The position numbers and the translations under genes are program-made. DNA of 64,000 nt from Tenodera sinensis (taxonomy: Eukaryota; Arthropoda; Insecta; Mantodea; Mantidae). Under the pieces are notes generated by a model that did no database searches, was not told where the DNA came from, and saw only the letters and a list, made by a program, of their open reading frames with translations. Shown here piece after piece: positions 14,991 to 25,689 of this stretch (positions are counted from its first letter, which is position 1; every line of letters starts with the position of its first letter). Location of the stretch: positions 122,070,680-122,134,679 of the forward strand of contig CM060971.1 of the NCBI GenBank assembly GCA_030765045.1, read 5' to 3'.

Positions 14991-17900
14991 CAGCAGCACT
15001 ACATGGATCATGTTGCACACAAAGCTCTGCTATACACCATGCCTCAGATGGCTGTATGCAATAAGGTTTACAAATGCCTATAGTATCAGCAGCAGCACTA
15101 CATGGATCATGTTGCACACAAAGCTCTGCTATACACCTTGCCTCAGATGGCTGTATGCAATAAGATTTACAAATGCCTATAGTATCAGCAGCAGCAGCAC
15201 TACATGGATCATGTTGCACACAAAGCTCTGCTATACACCATGCCTCAGATGGCTGTATGCAATAAGATTTACAAATGCCTATAGTATCAGCAGCAGCACT
15301 ACATGGATCATGTTGCACACAAAGCTCTGCTATACACCATGCCTCAGATGGCTGTATGCAATAAGATTTACAAATGCCTATAGTATCAGCAGCAGCACTA
15401 CATGCATCATGTTGCACACAAAGCTCTGCTATACACCATGTCTCAGATGGCTGTATGCAATAAGATTTACAAATGCCTATAGTATCAGCAGCAGCACTAC
15501 ATGCATCATGTTGCACACAAAGCTCTGCTATACACCATGTCTCAGATGGCTGTATCCAATAAGATTTACAAATGCCTATAGTATCAGCAGCAGCACTACA
15601 TGCATCATGTTGCACACAAAGCTCTGCTATACGCCATGCCTGAGATGGCTGTATGCAATAAGATTTACAAATGCCTATAGTATCAGCAGCAGCAGCACTA
15701 CATGGATCATGTTGCACACAAAGCTCTGCTATACACCATGCCTCAGATGGCTGTATGCAATAAGATTTACAAATGCCTATAGTATCAGCAGCAGCACTAC
15801 ATGCATCATGTTGCACACAAAGCTCTGCTATACACCTTGCCTCAGATGGCTGTATGCAATAAGACTTACAGATGCCTATAGTATCAGCAGCAGCAGCAGC
15901 ACTACATGGATCATGTTGCACACAAAGCTCTGCTATACACCATGCCTCAGATGGCTGTATGCAATAAGATTTACAAATGCCTATAGTATCAGCAGCAGCA
16001 GCAGCAGCACTACATGGATCATGTTGCACACAAAGCTCTGCTATGCACCATGCCTCAGATGGCTGTATGCAATAAGATTTACAAATGCCTATAGTATCAG
16101 CAGCAGCAGCAGCAGCAGCACTACATGGATCATGTTGCACACAAAGCTCTGCTATACACCATGCCTCAGATGGCTGTATGCAATAAGATTTACAAATGCC
16201 TATAGTATCAGCAGCAGCAGCAGCAGCACTACATGGATCATGTTGCACACAAAGCTCTGCTATGCACCATGCCTCAGATGGCTGTATGCAATAAGATTTA
16301 CAAATGCCTATAGTATCAGCAGCAGCAGCAGCAGCAGCACTACATGGATCATGTTGCACACAAAGCTCTGCTATACACCATGCCTCAGATGGCTGTATGC
16401 AATAAGATTTACAAATGCCTATAGTATCAGCAGCAGCACTACATGGATCATGTTGCACACAAAGCTCTGCTATACACCATGCCTCAGATGGCTGTATGCA
16501 ATAAGATTTACAAATGCCTATAGTATCAGCAGCAGCAGCACTACATGGATCATGTTGCACACAAAGCTCTGCTATACACCATGCCTCAGATGGCTGTATG
16601 CAATAAGGTTTACAGATGCCTATAGTATCAGCAGCAGCACTACATGGATCATGTTGCACACAAAGCTCTGCTATACACCATGCCTCAGATGGCTGTATGC
16701 AATAAGATTTACAAATGCCTATAGTATCAGCAGCAGCAGTACTACATGGATCATGTTGCACACAAAGCTCTGCTATACACCATGCCTCAGATGGCTGTAT
16801 GCAATAAGATTTACAGATGCCTATAGTATCAGCAGCAGCACTACATGGATCATGTTGCACACAAAGCTCTGCTATACACCATGCCTCAGATGGCTGTATG
16901 CAATAAGATTTACAAATGCCTATAGTATCAGCAGCAGCACTACATGGATCATGTTGCACACAAAGCTCTGCTATACACCATGCCTCAGATGGCTGTATCC
17001 AATAAGATTTACAAATGCCTATAGTATCAGCAGCAGCACTACATGGATCATGTTGCACACAAAGCTCTGCTATACACCATGCCTCAGATGGCTGTATGCA
17101 ATAAGATTTACAAATGCCTATAGTATCAGCAGCAGCAGCAGCACTACATGGATCATGTTGCACACAAAGCTCTGCTATATACCATGCCTCAGATGGCTGT
17201 ATGCAATAAGATTTACAAATGCCTATAGTATCAGCAGCAGCAGCAGCACTACATGGATCATGTTGCACAGAAAGCTCTGCTATACACCATGCCTCAGATG
17301 GCTGTATGCAATAAGATTTACAAATGCCTATAGTATCAGCTGCAGCAGCACTACATGGATCATGTTGCACACAAAGCTCTGCTATACACCATGCCTCAGA
17401 TGGCTGTATGCAATAAGATTTACAAATGCCTATAGTATCAGCAGCAGCAGCACTACATGGATCATGTTGCACACAAAGCTCTGCTATACACCATGCCTCA
17501 GATGGCTGTATGCAATAAGATTTACAAATGCCTATAGTATCAGCAGCAGTATCAGCAGCACTACATGGATCATGTTGCACACAAAGCTCTGCTATACACC
17601 ATGCCTCAGATGGCTGTATGCAATAAGATTTACAAATGCCTATAGTATCAGCAGCAGCAGCACTACATGAATCATGTTGCACACAAAGCTCTGCTATACA
17701 CCATGCCTCAGATGGCTGTATGCAATAAGATTTACAAATGCCTATAGTATCAGCAGCAGCAGCACTACATGGATCATGTTGCACACAAAGCTCTGCTATA
17801 CACCACGCCTCAGATGGCTGTATGCAATAAGATTTACAAATGCCTATAGTATCAGCAACAGCACGACATGGATCATGTTGCACACAAAGCTCTGCTATAC

Positions 17901-18258
17901 ACCATGCCTCAGATGGCTGTATGCAATAAGATTTACAAATGCCTATAGTATCAGCAGCAGCACTACATGCATCATGTACCACACAAAGCTCTGCTATACA
18001 CCATGCCTCAGATGGCTGTATGCAATAAGATTTACAAATGCCTATAGTATCAGCAGCAGCACTACATGCATCATGTTGCACACAAAGCTCTGCTATACAC
18101 CATGTCTCAGATGGCTGTATGCAATAAGATTTACAAATGCCTATAGTATCAGCAGCAGCACTACATGGATCATGTTGCACACAAAGCTCTGCTATACACC
18201 ATGCCTCAGATGGCTGTATGCAATAAGATTTACAAATGCCTATAGTATCAGCAGCAGC
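14991..18258. repeat. Large internal duplication in satellite 1, copy B
   Basis: Second copy of the 11328-14598 block. About 390 bp of ordinary units separate the copies, so the period is about 3.66 kb. The near-identity implies a recent unequal exchange or amplification that moved about 32 units at once. Confidence 0.9.
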
Positions 18259-20489
18259 ACTACATGGATCATGTTGCACACAAAGCTCTGCTATACACCA
18301 TGCCTCAGATGGCTGTATGCAATAAGATTTACAAATGCCTATAGTATCAGCAGCAGCAGCACTACGTGGATCATGTTGCACACAAAGCTCTGGTATACAC
18401 CATGCCTCAGATGGCTGTATGCAATAAGATTTACAAATGCCTATAGTATCAGCAGCAGCAGCACTACATGGATCATGTTGCACACAAAGCTCTGCTATAC
18501 ACCATGCCTCAGATGGCTGTATGCAATAAGGTTTACAAATGCCTATAGTATCAGCAGCAGCACTACATGGATCATGTTGCACACAAAGCTCTGCTATACA
18601 CCATGCCTCAGATGGCTGTATGCAATAAGATTAACAAATGCCTATAGTATCAGCAGCAGCAGCACTACATGGATCATGTTGCACACAAAGCTCTGCTATA
18701 CACCATGCCTCAGATGGCTGTATGCAATAAGATTAACAAATGCCTATAGTATCAGCAGCAGCACTACATGGATCATGTTGCACACAAAGCTCTGCTATGC
18801 ACCATGCCTCAGATGGCTGTATGCAATAAGGTTTACAAATGCCTATAGTATCAGCAGCAGCACTACATGGATCATGTTGCACACAAAGCTCTGCTATACA
18901 CCATGCCTCAGATGGCTGTATGCAATAAGATTTACAAATGCCTATAGTATCAGCAGCAGCACTACATGGATCATGTTGCACACAAAGCTCTGCTATACAC
19001 CATGCCTCAGATGGCTGTACGCAATAAGATTTACAAATGCCTATAGTATCAGCAGCAGCAGCACTACATGGATCATGTTGCACACAAAGCTCTGCTATAC
19101 ACCATGCCTCAGATGGCTGTACGCAATAAGATTTACAAATGCCTATAGTATCAGCAGCAGCACTACATGGATCATGTTGCACACAAGGCTCTGCTATACA
19201 CCATGCCTCAGATGGCTGTATGCAATAAGATTTACAAATGCCTATAGTATCAGCAGCAGCAGCACTACATGGATCATGTTGCACACAAAGCTCTGCTATA
19301 CACCATGCCTCAGATGGCTGTATGCAATAAGATTTACAAATGCCTATAGTATCAGCAGCAGCACTACATGGATCATGTTGCACACAAAGTTCTGGTATAC
19401 ACCATGCCTCAGATGGCTGTATGCAATAAGGTTTACAAATGCCTATAGTATCAGCAGCAGCACTACATGGATCATGTTGCACACAAAGTTCTGGTATACA
19501 CCATGCCTCAGATGGCTGTATGCAATAAGATTTACAAATGCCTATAGTATCAGCAGCAGCACTACATGGACCATGTTGCACACAAAGCTCTGCTATACAC
19601 CATGCCTCAGATGGATGTATGCAATAAGATTTACAAATGCCTATAGTATCAGCAGCAGCAGCAGCACTACATGGATCATGTTGCACACAAAGCTCTGCTA
19701 TACACCATGCCTCAGCTGGCTGTATGCAATAAGATTTACAAATGCCTATAGTATCAGCAGCAGCACTACATGGATCATGTTGCACACAAAGCTCTGCTAT
19801 ACACCATGCCTCAGATGGCTGTATGCAATAAGGTTTACAAATGCCTATAGTATCAGCAGCAGCACTACATGGATCATGTTGCACACAAAGCTCTGCTATA
19901 CACCATGCCTCAGATGGCTGTATGCAATAAGATTTACAAATGCCTATAGTATCAGCAGCAGCAGCACTACATGGATCATGTTGCACACAAAGCTCTGCTA
20001 TACACCATGCCTCAGATGGCTGTATGCAATAAGATTTAGAAATGCCTATAGTATCAGCAGCAGCAGCACTACATGCATCATGTTGCACACAAAGCTCTGC
20101 TATACACCATGCCTCAGATGGCTGTATGCAATAAGATTTACAAATGCCTATAGTATCAGCAGCAGCACTACATGCATCATGTTGCACACAAAGCTCTGCT
20201 ATACACCATGCCTCAGATGGCTGTATGCAATAAGATTTACAAATGCCTATAGTATCAGCAGCAGCAGCACTACATGGATCATGTTGCACACAAAGCTCTG
20301 CTATACACCATGCCTCAGATGGCTGTATGCAATAAGATTTACAAATGCCTATAGTATCAGCAGCAGCACTACATGGATCATGTTGCACACAAAGCTCTGC
20401 TATACACCATGCCTCAGATGGCTGTATGCAATAAGGAACAGCATAGAAGTAGCAAGTACATCATTAGCACATGCCAGTAATGAACATAC

Positions 20490-20586
20490 CTTGAGAACAT
20501 TTCCCTTGCAGCTCTGCGTGCCAGTTTTTCATCTTGCGACATATTCAAACAAGCTTTCACATCCAAATAGTTTTGCTCCGTCACAC
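20490..20586 (-). CDS. wfs1: Wolframin-like gene, internal exon (third visible)
   Basis: On the minus strand this 97-bp exon lies between an acceptor (CTGTTTTCAG) and a donor (AG|GTATGTTC). It is read after two bases that complete a glycine codon split with the exon at 24977-25096, so phases agree. It encodes VTEQNYLDVKACLN..., then SQDEKLARRAAREMF, and ends in phase 2. Human wolframin has a comparable charged helix after its Sel1-like repeat. Wolframin is a multi-pass ER membrane protein linked to calcium handling and the unfolded protein response, and this part is cytosolic. The next exon must lie left of base 1, beyond 20.4 kb of satellite. Reading on through the donor gives about two dozen residues and then a stop in the first satellite unit. 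The family call comes from recalled similarity and is supported by three consecutive phase-matched exons. Confidence 0.85.
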
Positions 20587-20819
20587 CTGAAAACAGTCAT
20601 GATGATAAAACATGCACTCACACTTTCTCTGCTGTTGTACAAACTTTTATTCCTATATCTTCTTCATGTTAGTCAACATAAACATTTGTACAAATCATCT
20701 TATTGCTTATTTTCTTGTAGAATTAACTGGAATATGGCAATACTGTAGGTCTTGAGAAATAATCAAATCTTTTAAAGCTTTCAAATTCTATTCCCTTTGC
20801 ATGGTCAAGGTATAAAATA

Positions 20820-21405
20820 GTGGATAGAGGCATTCCATGTGAGTGTTGCATAACTCACAGAAGTAACAAGGAATATCTCAGAAATGGTTCACTCCGCAAA
20901 AAAAATGCATTTGGAGATAACTTGTGTGTTTTAATGATATCTATATTTTCTGTAGAGTAAGATTTGGTCTATTTCTTATGGTTTACCAGTTAGTCAAGTC
21001 ATCCAGGGTAAACAGCACTATATAAGCTATAGCCAGAAAACTCAAAATATACAGCATTTGCCGTAAAAACATCTTAAACATATGCCATTTTAATCAAAAT
21101 CGTTAGAAATGTTTGACCAATTTACCACGTAAAGAGAAATTTAGAGTGGAGGAATTTTCTTCAAAATCGTTGTCGCATCCTTGAAAGAAATTAAACTTAA
21201 ATACCTACTCTTGTTTTTAACAAACTTTTCGTTTTTGAGTTACTCTATTCTATCACACACGCACACACATACACACTCTCACATGGACCTTTTTTTTTTT
21301 TTGATTCAGAGAACCTCAAAACATATATTTTCAGTGTAATCGAAACATCAAAATTTTGGTTGTTACACATTATTTGCCCTACTTATTATACATAGTAGAG
21401 AAAAT
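20820..21405 (+). repeat. Dispersed repeat family D, copy 1
   Basis: This AT-rich segment has a recognisable relative at 23710-24130: both contain GCTATAGCCAGAAAA, CATTTTAATCAAAAT, TTTTCTTCAAAATCG, CCTTGAAAGA, a CA-rich stretch, a T run and AAAACATATATTT in the same order. Its first part (AATATCTCAGAAATGGTTCAC, CTTGTGTGTTTTAATG) resembles 63225-63345. No coding potential or clear termini were seen, so it is an unclassified interspersed repeat. Confidence 0.7.
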
Positions 21406-21576
21406 AATAAATGTATTGCTAAACCACACAATAAGACAAGATAAGTGGTTTAGGTCCAACACAAGCAAACACCAAATCTATTCAACACTGCTACACTGAG
21501 TCCCCTCAATAACACACCCCAGTCTTACGCATGTATACTCGAGCTGTGGCCAAGTTCTCAACAACACTAATGCAAG

Positions 21577-22060
21577 GGGTGTCAAAAAATAACTGCAATT
21601 ACCTTTTTACTGCAAAACACTGCTCACTTTTATTCAAACTGCATTACAGACCTTCAAAGTAATCTTCCTCAGACACCATAAAATGATTTCAGCATTCAGT
21701 CCTATGTTCAAAACACTCCTTAAAGCCCCATTTTGATAGTCTGTTGAGTATACCCGAAATTGTATTGTTTAACTCTTGATCAGTCTGAAAATAACAATCC
21801 CAAAGCTCTTTTTTCACTGCAGGAAATACATGGAAGTCACACGGCAGTAGGTCCATGAATAAAGTAGATGTGCCATCACCTCAATGCCTAGGCGGAATGA
21901 GTGTTCATCACTGACACACGAAGCACCCACTTGGCTGCAACTTTTCTATACCCTACAATGTCTTCCTTCAGCTTATCCATAAGGTATATTCATAATCTCT
22001 GAAATCTTTGTTAACAGTAAACGACATATCCACTTCAACACAATCTTCATCCCTTATACC
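21577..22060 (-). pseudogene. Decayed mariner-like transposase C-terminal region
   Basis: On the minus strand a frame reads HVFPAVKKELWDCYF, then TDQELNNTI, GILNRLSKWGFKEC and SEEDYFEGL before a stop (codon at 21644-21646). This is the usual ending of mariner-type transposases (HxFPxxK, then a short tail ending near DYFE/DYVE). A premature stop sits inside it, and the preceding part is scrambled by frameshifts. The element appears to end at GGGGTGTCAAAAAATAAC (about 21577), which could be a terminal-repeat remnant. It lies in a wolframin intron and cannot be active. Confidence 0.7.
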
Positions 22061-22151
22061 AGGATTATCTGAAGGGTTGGAGGGTGGATGCATGACTTAC
22101 GTAACTTTTCACAGTGTATTTAAATGATGATTTCCCACAACATGACATCAA

Positions 22152-22246
22152 TTGTGTTGACGTATCTCTCTATAGCAGCAGTGGTGGTTTCCAAACGCTA
22201 GACATACTTATTTACTAACATGTAAGGTACCCAAGCATTAAAGTTC
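22152..22246. repeat. Leader sequence of the 78-bp satellite, copy 1
   Basis: The 95 bp from TTGTG...GACGTATCTCTCTATAG to AAGTTCAGGTACGGGTG are almost the same as 27644-27738. From GACGTATC onward I see two substitutions (CCAAACGC/CCAAAGGC and ACGGGTG/ATGGGTG). In both places the leader runs directly into 78-bp units. It therefore marks one end of a mobile or duplicated unit rather than chance flanking DNA. Confidence 0.85.
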
Positions 22247-22747
22247 AGGTACGGGTGAAGGGCAACGTACTGTGGCATGACGTAGCTACTCCTAAATCAG
22301 AGCAGTAGCGTAATGCTGATTCTTAGGTATGGGTGAAGGGCGACGTAATGTGACATGACGTAGCTACTCCTAAATCAGAGCAGTAGCATAATGCTGATAC
22401 TTAGGTATGGGTGAAGGGTGGGGTACTGTGACATGACGTAGCTACTCCTAAATCAGAGCAGTAGCATAATGCTGATACTTAGGTATGGGTGAAGGGTGAC
22501 GTACTGTGGCATGACGTAGCTACTCCTAAATCAGAGCAGTAGTGTAATGCTGATACTTAGGTATGGGTGAAGGGTGGGGTACTGTGACATGACGTAGCTA
22601 CTCCTAAATCAGAGCAGTAGCATAATGCTGATACTTAGGTATGGGTGAAGGGTGGGGTAATGTGACATGACGTAGCTACTCCTAAATCAGAGCAGTAGCG
22701 TAATGCTGATTCTTAGGTATGGGTGAGGGGTGGGGTACTGTGACATG
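22247..22747. repeat. Satellite family 2, short block: six-plus 78-bp units
   Basis: Successive TTAGGTATGGGTG motifs are 78 bp apart (22323, 22401, 22479...). The unit also contains CATGACGTAGCTACTCC, TAAATCAGAGCAGTAG and TAATGCTGAT. The block follows its leader and is cut off in mid-unit at ATGACG by the foldback start of a Penelope-like element. It lies in the intron between the wolframin exons at 24977-25096 and 20490-20586. Confidence 0.95.
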
Positions 22748-22823
22748 ACGGTAAAAAGGCCTTGCCCTTCCTATTGTTTGTGGCTGTTTCTGTGGAATAG
22801 GAAGGGCAAGGCCTTTTTACCGT
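22748..22823. repeat. 28-bp perfect foldback at the 5' edge of a Penelope-like element
   Basis: ACGGTAAAAAGGCCTTG...CCTATT (22748-22775) and its exact reverse complement (22796-22823) flank a 20-base loop. The right arm is in frame with the Penelope-like coding sequence (reads GKGKAFLPY), so it is the native element end. The left arm is an inverted copy of it, joined directly to a 78-bp satellite unit. Confidence 0.9.
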
Positions 22824-23645
22824 ACATCAGATCAGTCACAGACCGCATAGGCAAACTACTAAAACGCCACAACATTGACACCATCTACAAGCCCACTAAA
22901 CAGATTTGTAACATACTCCGTTCCGCCAAAGACCCCAGGGACCCTCTATCCACCGCAGGAGTATATAGAATACCTTGTTCGTGTGGCAAGGTGTACATCG
23001 GAACCACACAACGTAGTATAAAAACCCGCACTGAAGAGCACAGAAGAAATTGTCGCATGGGTCAAACTGAAAAATCAGCAATTGCTGAACATGCCATACT
23101 CGAAGAAGGGGAACACATCATCCAATATGGTAACACAGATATTCTGGCATCTACATCCCACTACCATTCTCGCTTATTCCGTGAAGCCATTGAAATACAC
23201 AAGCACAAAAATAATATCAATCGCAAAAAGGAAGGACTTAAACTCAACAGAATATGGCAAACAGCGTTAACAAAAACAAAAATCCAGAATCCCTCTCCAG
23301 CAAATCAGACGCCAGCTCCTTGTAGTACTCCGCTGGTACAAGTCCAGCCCACTGGCCACCCGGACCTATCACAACGTACCTCCCCTCCAGCCGCCGACAT
23401 AAATACCGCACCTCTGGTGGTGACCAGCACAGTCGGTGCTGAGATCTCCACTAGGAAACTTCGACCTCGCCGTCACTGAAGATGTCTGCCGTAGTCACAG
23501 ACGAAACGTTTGGGAAGAAGAAGGAACCAAATAGACCACGGCCCACAAGCCCGGTTAATATTGCATCTAGTATTGACACCGGCCGTGAAAGCCTTAGAAC
23601 TTTGATCAATATGGTGGTGTTTCATCCCCATGGGAACTACAAGAA
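22801..23645 (+). mobile_element. Penelope-like retroelement, 5'-truncated, with GIY-YIG endonuclease
   Basis: An open frame continues from the foldback to a stop at 23477-23479. It reads RSVTDRIGKLLKRHNI, then GVYRIPCSCGKVYIG (22958-23002), the GIY-YIG pair with two cysteines between, then a TxR...R..EH motif, a later FREAIEIHKH and a proline/serine-rich tail ending RKLRPRRH. In Penelope-like elements this C-terminal endonuclease follows the reverse transcriptase and cuts the target site. The reverse transcriptase is missing here, so this is a dead 5'-truncated copy. The 3' tail (GAAGATGTCTGCCG, AGACGAAACGTTTGGG, CATCTAGTATTGACACC) recurs at 41418-42018. Family is clear; the exact 3' end is not. 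Confidence 0.88.
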
Positions 23646-23709
23646 TTGATTACATATGTAAAAATAGAATTTCATTGTATATTCTAGTGTGAAATAATAA
23701 AGTTGTCTA

Positions 23710-24130
23710 GAGTAAATATGACTACAAGGGCTATAGCCAGAAAATTCAAAATATATATTTCATTTGTCTTAAAAATATCTCAAACATGACATTTTAATCA
23801 AAATTGTTAGAGCCATTTTCAAGATCATCAACATTTTCGAAAAAGTTTCCATGTAAAGGGTAGTTTAGGGTTGGGCTATTTTCTTCAAAATCGTGTCGCC
23901 TATCCTTGAAAGACATTAAGCTTAATTACCAAATTTGCTTCTTAACTGAATTTTCGTCTTTGAGTTATGCTGTCAACAGACACACACGCATACGCGTGTA
24001 CACACACATGGATCTTTTTCTAAAAATGCTTTTTTTTTTTTTGGATTCAGGAGTCTTAAAACATATATTTCCGGTGAAATCTCGACATTGAATTTTTGGG
24101 TGGAATACAATACTTCCCCTACTTACCACT
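23710..24130 (+). repeat. Dispersed repeat family D, copy 2
   Basis: Relative of 21010-21405, with the same ordered landmarks (GGCTATAGCCAGAAAA, CATTTTAATCAAAAT, ATTTTCTTCAAAATCG, CCTTGAAAGACATTAA, a CA-rich stretch, a T run, AAAACATATATTTC). It starts just downstream of the Penelope-like element. No protein is encoded. Confidence 0.7.
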
Positions 24131-24149
24131 ACAGAAAGTAAAAATGGAG

Positions 24150-24311
24150 CATCATTCCTGAACATAAGAAATACATTTCTGATTACTTACGAAGAAAGTT
24201 TGTTGCAATATTTCGCTTGATAACTGGTCATGACTGTCTAGCTGCATACCTTCATAAGGTAAATGTATATAATACTCTCTGTAAACATTCAAATTCAATT
24301 ATGGACAAACA
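24150..24311 (+). pseudogene. Non-LTR retrotransposon remnant (C-terminal end of ORF2)
   Basis: The plus strand reads DYLRRKFVAIFRLITGHDCL, then AAYLHKVNVYNTLCKH. The FRLxTGHDxLxxxLxxx pattern followed by C/H is typical of the C-terminal end of insect non-LTR retrotransposon ORF2 (RNase H-type tail). It is a fragment of roughly 50 codons with no partner domains next to it. Confidence 0.55.
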
Positions 24312-24461
24312 ACTAGACCTTCCAGGGCATGCAGCATCAACAAGGTAATTTTTACCCTCCCAAGATTGTTTATGCCACTCAAAAACTTGTGATTTCCCCT
24401 CTTTGTAGGCTTTTTGTAACATTTGCAATGTTAGTAAAGGAATTTTGCCAGAAGAATGCAA
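24312..24461 (-). pseudogene. Mariner-like transposase N-terminal fragment
   Basis: The minus strand reads LTLQMLQKAYKEGKSQVFEW, then HKQSWEGKNYLVDAACPGRS. The pattern (L..ML..AY.E....VFEWHK.. .EG...V.D...GR) is that of the first helix-turn-helix of mariner-type transposases. Only about 50 codons survive. It may have belonged with the C-terminal remnant at 21577-22060, but other sequence lies between. Confidence 0.6.
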
Positions 24462-24976
24462 AATCTAATTGACATGCCAGTGCTGATGCAACTTGAGATC
24501 CATGTTACGTACATCAACACACCCATACACTTTCCCTGCTTACCTCCAAATGCGTACTAACAGGTGAATGATGCACACGGTATAACGTCATTCAAGGTCA
24601 CACCTCTCCAATACTACCAAAGCCAATCACAAGCATGGGAGTATTAAAATGCAAAATAATAATTCTAGCTATTTTTAATCTTCCCCCCCCCCCCCCACCC
24701 TTATACAATGTCATATGGAGAGCATGCACATTCAGATCTCCCATCTTTACATTTATACTTTAATTCTATATTTTCTGCATTTGTTTTCATGAATTAATTT
24801 AACAAATGTTATTTTAAGTATTATTAAACTAAGTAAAACTTTGGATAATGATAAAACAAGGGTATCTGAGACATCTTACTCCAATGATAAAGAGTATGTC
24901 CTGTGTCCAAGAACTACCCCCTGTCCTGTGTACAGTACTACCCTCTCTGTGCACCATGAACTGACAGTATACTCAC

Positions 24977-25096
24977 CCTGTCCTGTGTCCAGACATTGTT
25001 TCAGGATGCTGGTAGCTTCCATATTTCCTTGTTCTGAAGCTTTTATTAGCCAGTACACGCCTAGCTTTGCATTTTCATCCCTATCCACTTCCAGTT
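24977..25096 (-). CDS. wfs1: Wolframin-like gene, internal exon (second visible)
   Basis: This 120-bp exon follows the acceptor ACTTGTTTTAG and ends before the donor G|GTGAGT on the minus strand. Read in phase with the exon at 40714-40818 (split codon G|AA, glutamate) it encodes LEVDRDENAKLG, VYWLIKASEQGNMEA, then TSILKQCLDTGQ, and leaves one base (G) for the next exon. The WL..A..G...A...L..CL spacing matches the Sel1-like repeat of wolframin's cytosolic N-terminus, a helical hairpin thought to bind partners. Both neighbouring exons fit in phase. The upstream intron (15.6 kb) holds the long 78-bp satellite array. The downstream intron (4.4 kb) holds the short block and the Penelope-like insertion. 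Without splicing data the exon is a prediction, but it is strongly constrained. Confidence 0.88.
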
Positions 25097-25390
25097 CTAA
25101 AACAAGTGAAAACATCTCTAGTTAATATAGAAACATTATTACTATCTTGTTGCTTTACCCAGTTGCTTACACTAAACTTTCATTCCCAAGGGAGGCCCAT
25201 GTGCTGTCCACTAACTAGGGGATTTGCCATTCTAAGGCACACGTACCTATCTTGTTATAACTCATGTCACTCAGTGCAAGGACTACTGTTTGGATTTTCA
25301 GCCTAATAACAAAAAGGAATTACTTATTAATTTATGCCAACAAACTTACTGTTGGTGTTTTTAAACACACAAGCCGTGTGTGGGCAAAGT

Positions 25391-25645
25391 TTAAGAGGTA
25401 GAACTGGAACTTAAAAATTCAATGCCACAACTGGGATTTGAACCACAGACCTTCCGCTTGCCGGGCGGACGCTCTAACCACTGAGCTATTGTGAGAAACT
25501 GCCAGAATGGCTTGAGAATTTAATGCCATTCTGGCAGTTTGTCACAATAGCTCAGTGGTTAGAGCGTCCGCCCGGCAAGCGGAAGGTCTGTGGTTCAAAT
25601 CCCAGTTGTGGGATTGAATTTTTAAGTTCCAGTTCTACCTCTTAA
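25391..25645. repeat. Long hairpin: two tRNA-like sequences in inverted orientation, 121-bp arms
   Basis: The arms 25391-25511 and 25525-25645 are reverse complements with two mismatches, around a 13-base loop. Each arm holds a tRNA-like sequence with A-box-like TAGCTCAGTGGTTAGAGC, an anticodon-like arm TCCGC-CCGGCAA-GCGGA, and B-box-like GGTTCAAATCCC. The base before the would-be anticodon is C, not the invariant T, and there is no proper mature 3' end, so I regard these as tRNA-derived, not functional tRNA genes. The 60 bp left of it (ACAAACTTACTG, AACACACAAGCCGTGTGTGGG) matches a similar repeat at 27365-27410. It lies in a wolframin intron. Confidence 0.92.
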
Positions 25646-25689
25646 GGAATTACTTGTTATTGAAGATTACTTTGTCTTTTGAAACATTG

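Larger units (their letters stand above)
1..20436. repeat. Satellite family 1: ~99-105 bp tandem repeat with internal CAG run, about 200 units
   Basis: The stretch is a continuous tandem array; the first base is already inside a unit, so the array extends left of the window. The unit contains TTGCACACAAAGCTCTG, ACCATGCCTCAGATGG, GCAATAAGATTTACAAATG and TATCAGCAGCAGCACTAC. Length varies by whole triplets: the CAG run goes from 2 to about 8 copies, and some units have an extra TATCAG. About 200 units follows from 20.4 kb divided by about 102 bp. Common variants are AAGATT/AAGGTT, CACCATG/CACCTTG and GGATC/GCATC. The right edge is sharp, at ATAAGG followed by unique sequence. On the plus strand the unit reads as a 33-residue repeat beginning MLHTKLCYTPCLRW, broken by seven point-mutation stops. 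It shows no gene architecture, so I treat it as a satellite. It lies downstream of the last visible exon of the minus-strand wolframin-like gene. Confidence 0.97.

Noticed and set aside
18733..20388. A 551-codon minus-strand open frame as a gene
   Set aside because: Same satellite on the other strand, starting at a GTG and ending at a chance TTA; kept only as part of the frame-conservation finding.
25436..25610. Functional tRNA genes in the hairpin arms
   Set aside because: C instead of T before the anticodon position, weak acceptor stem and SINE-like flanks; better read as tRNA-derived repeats.
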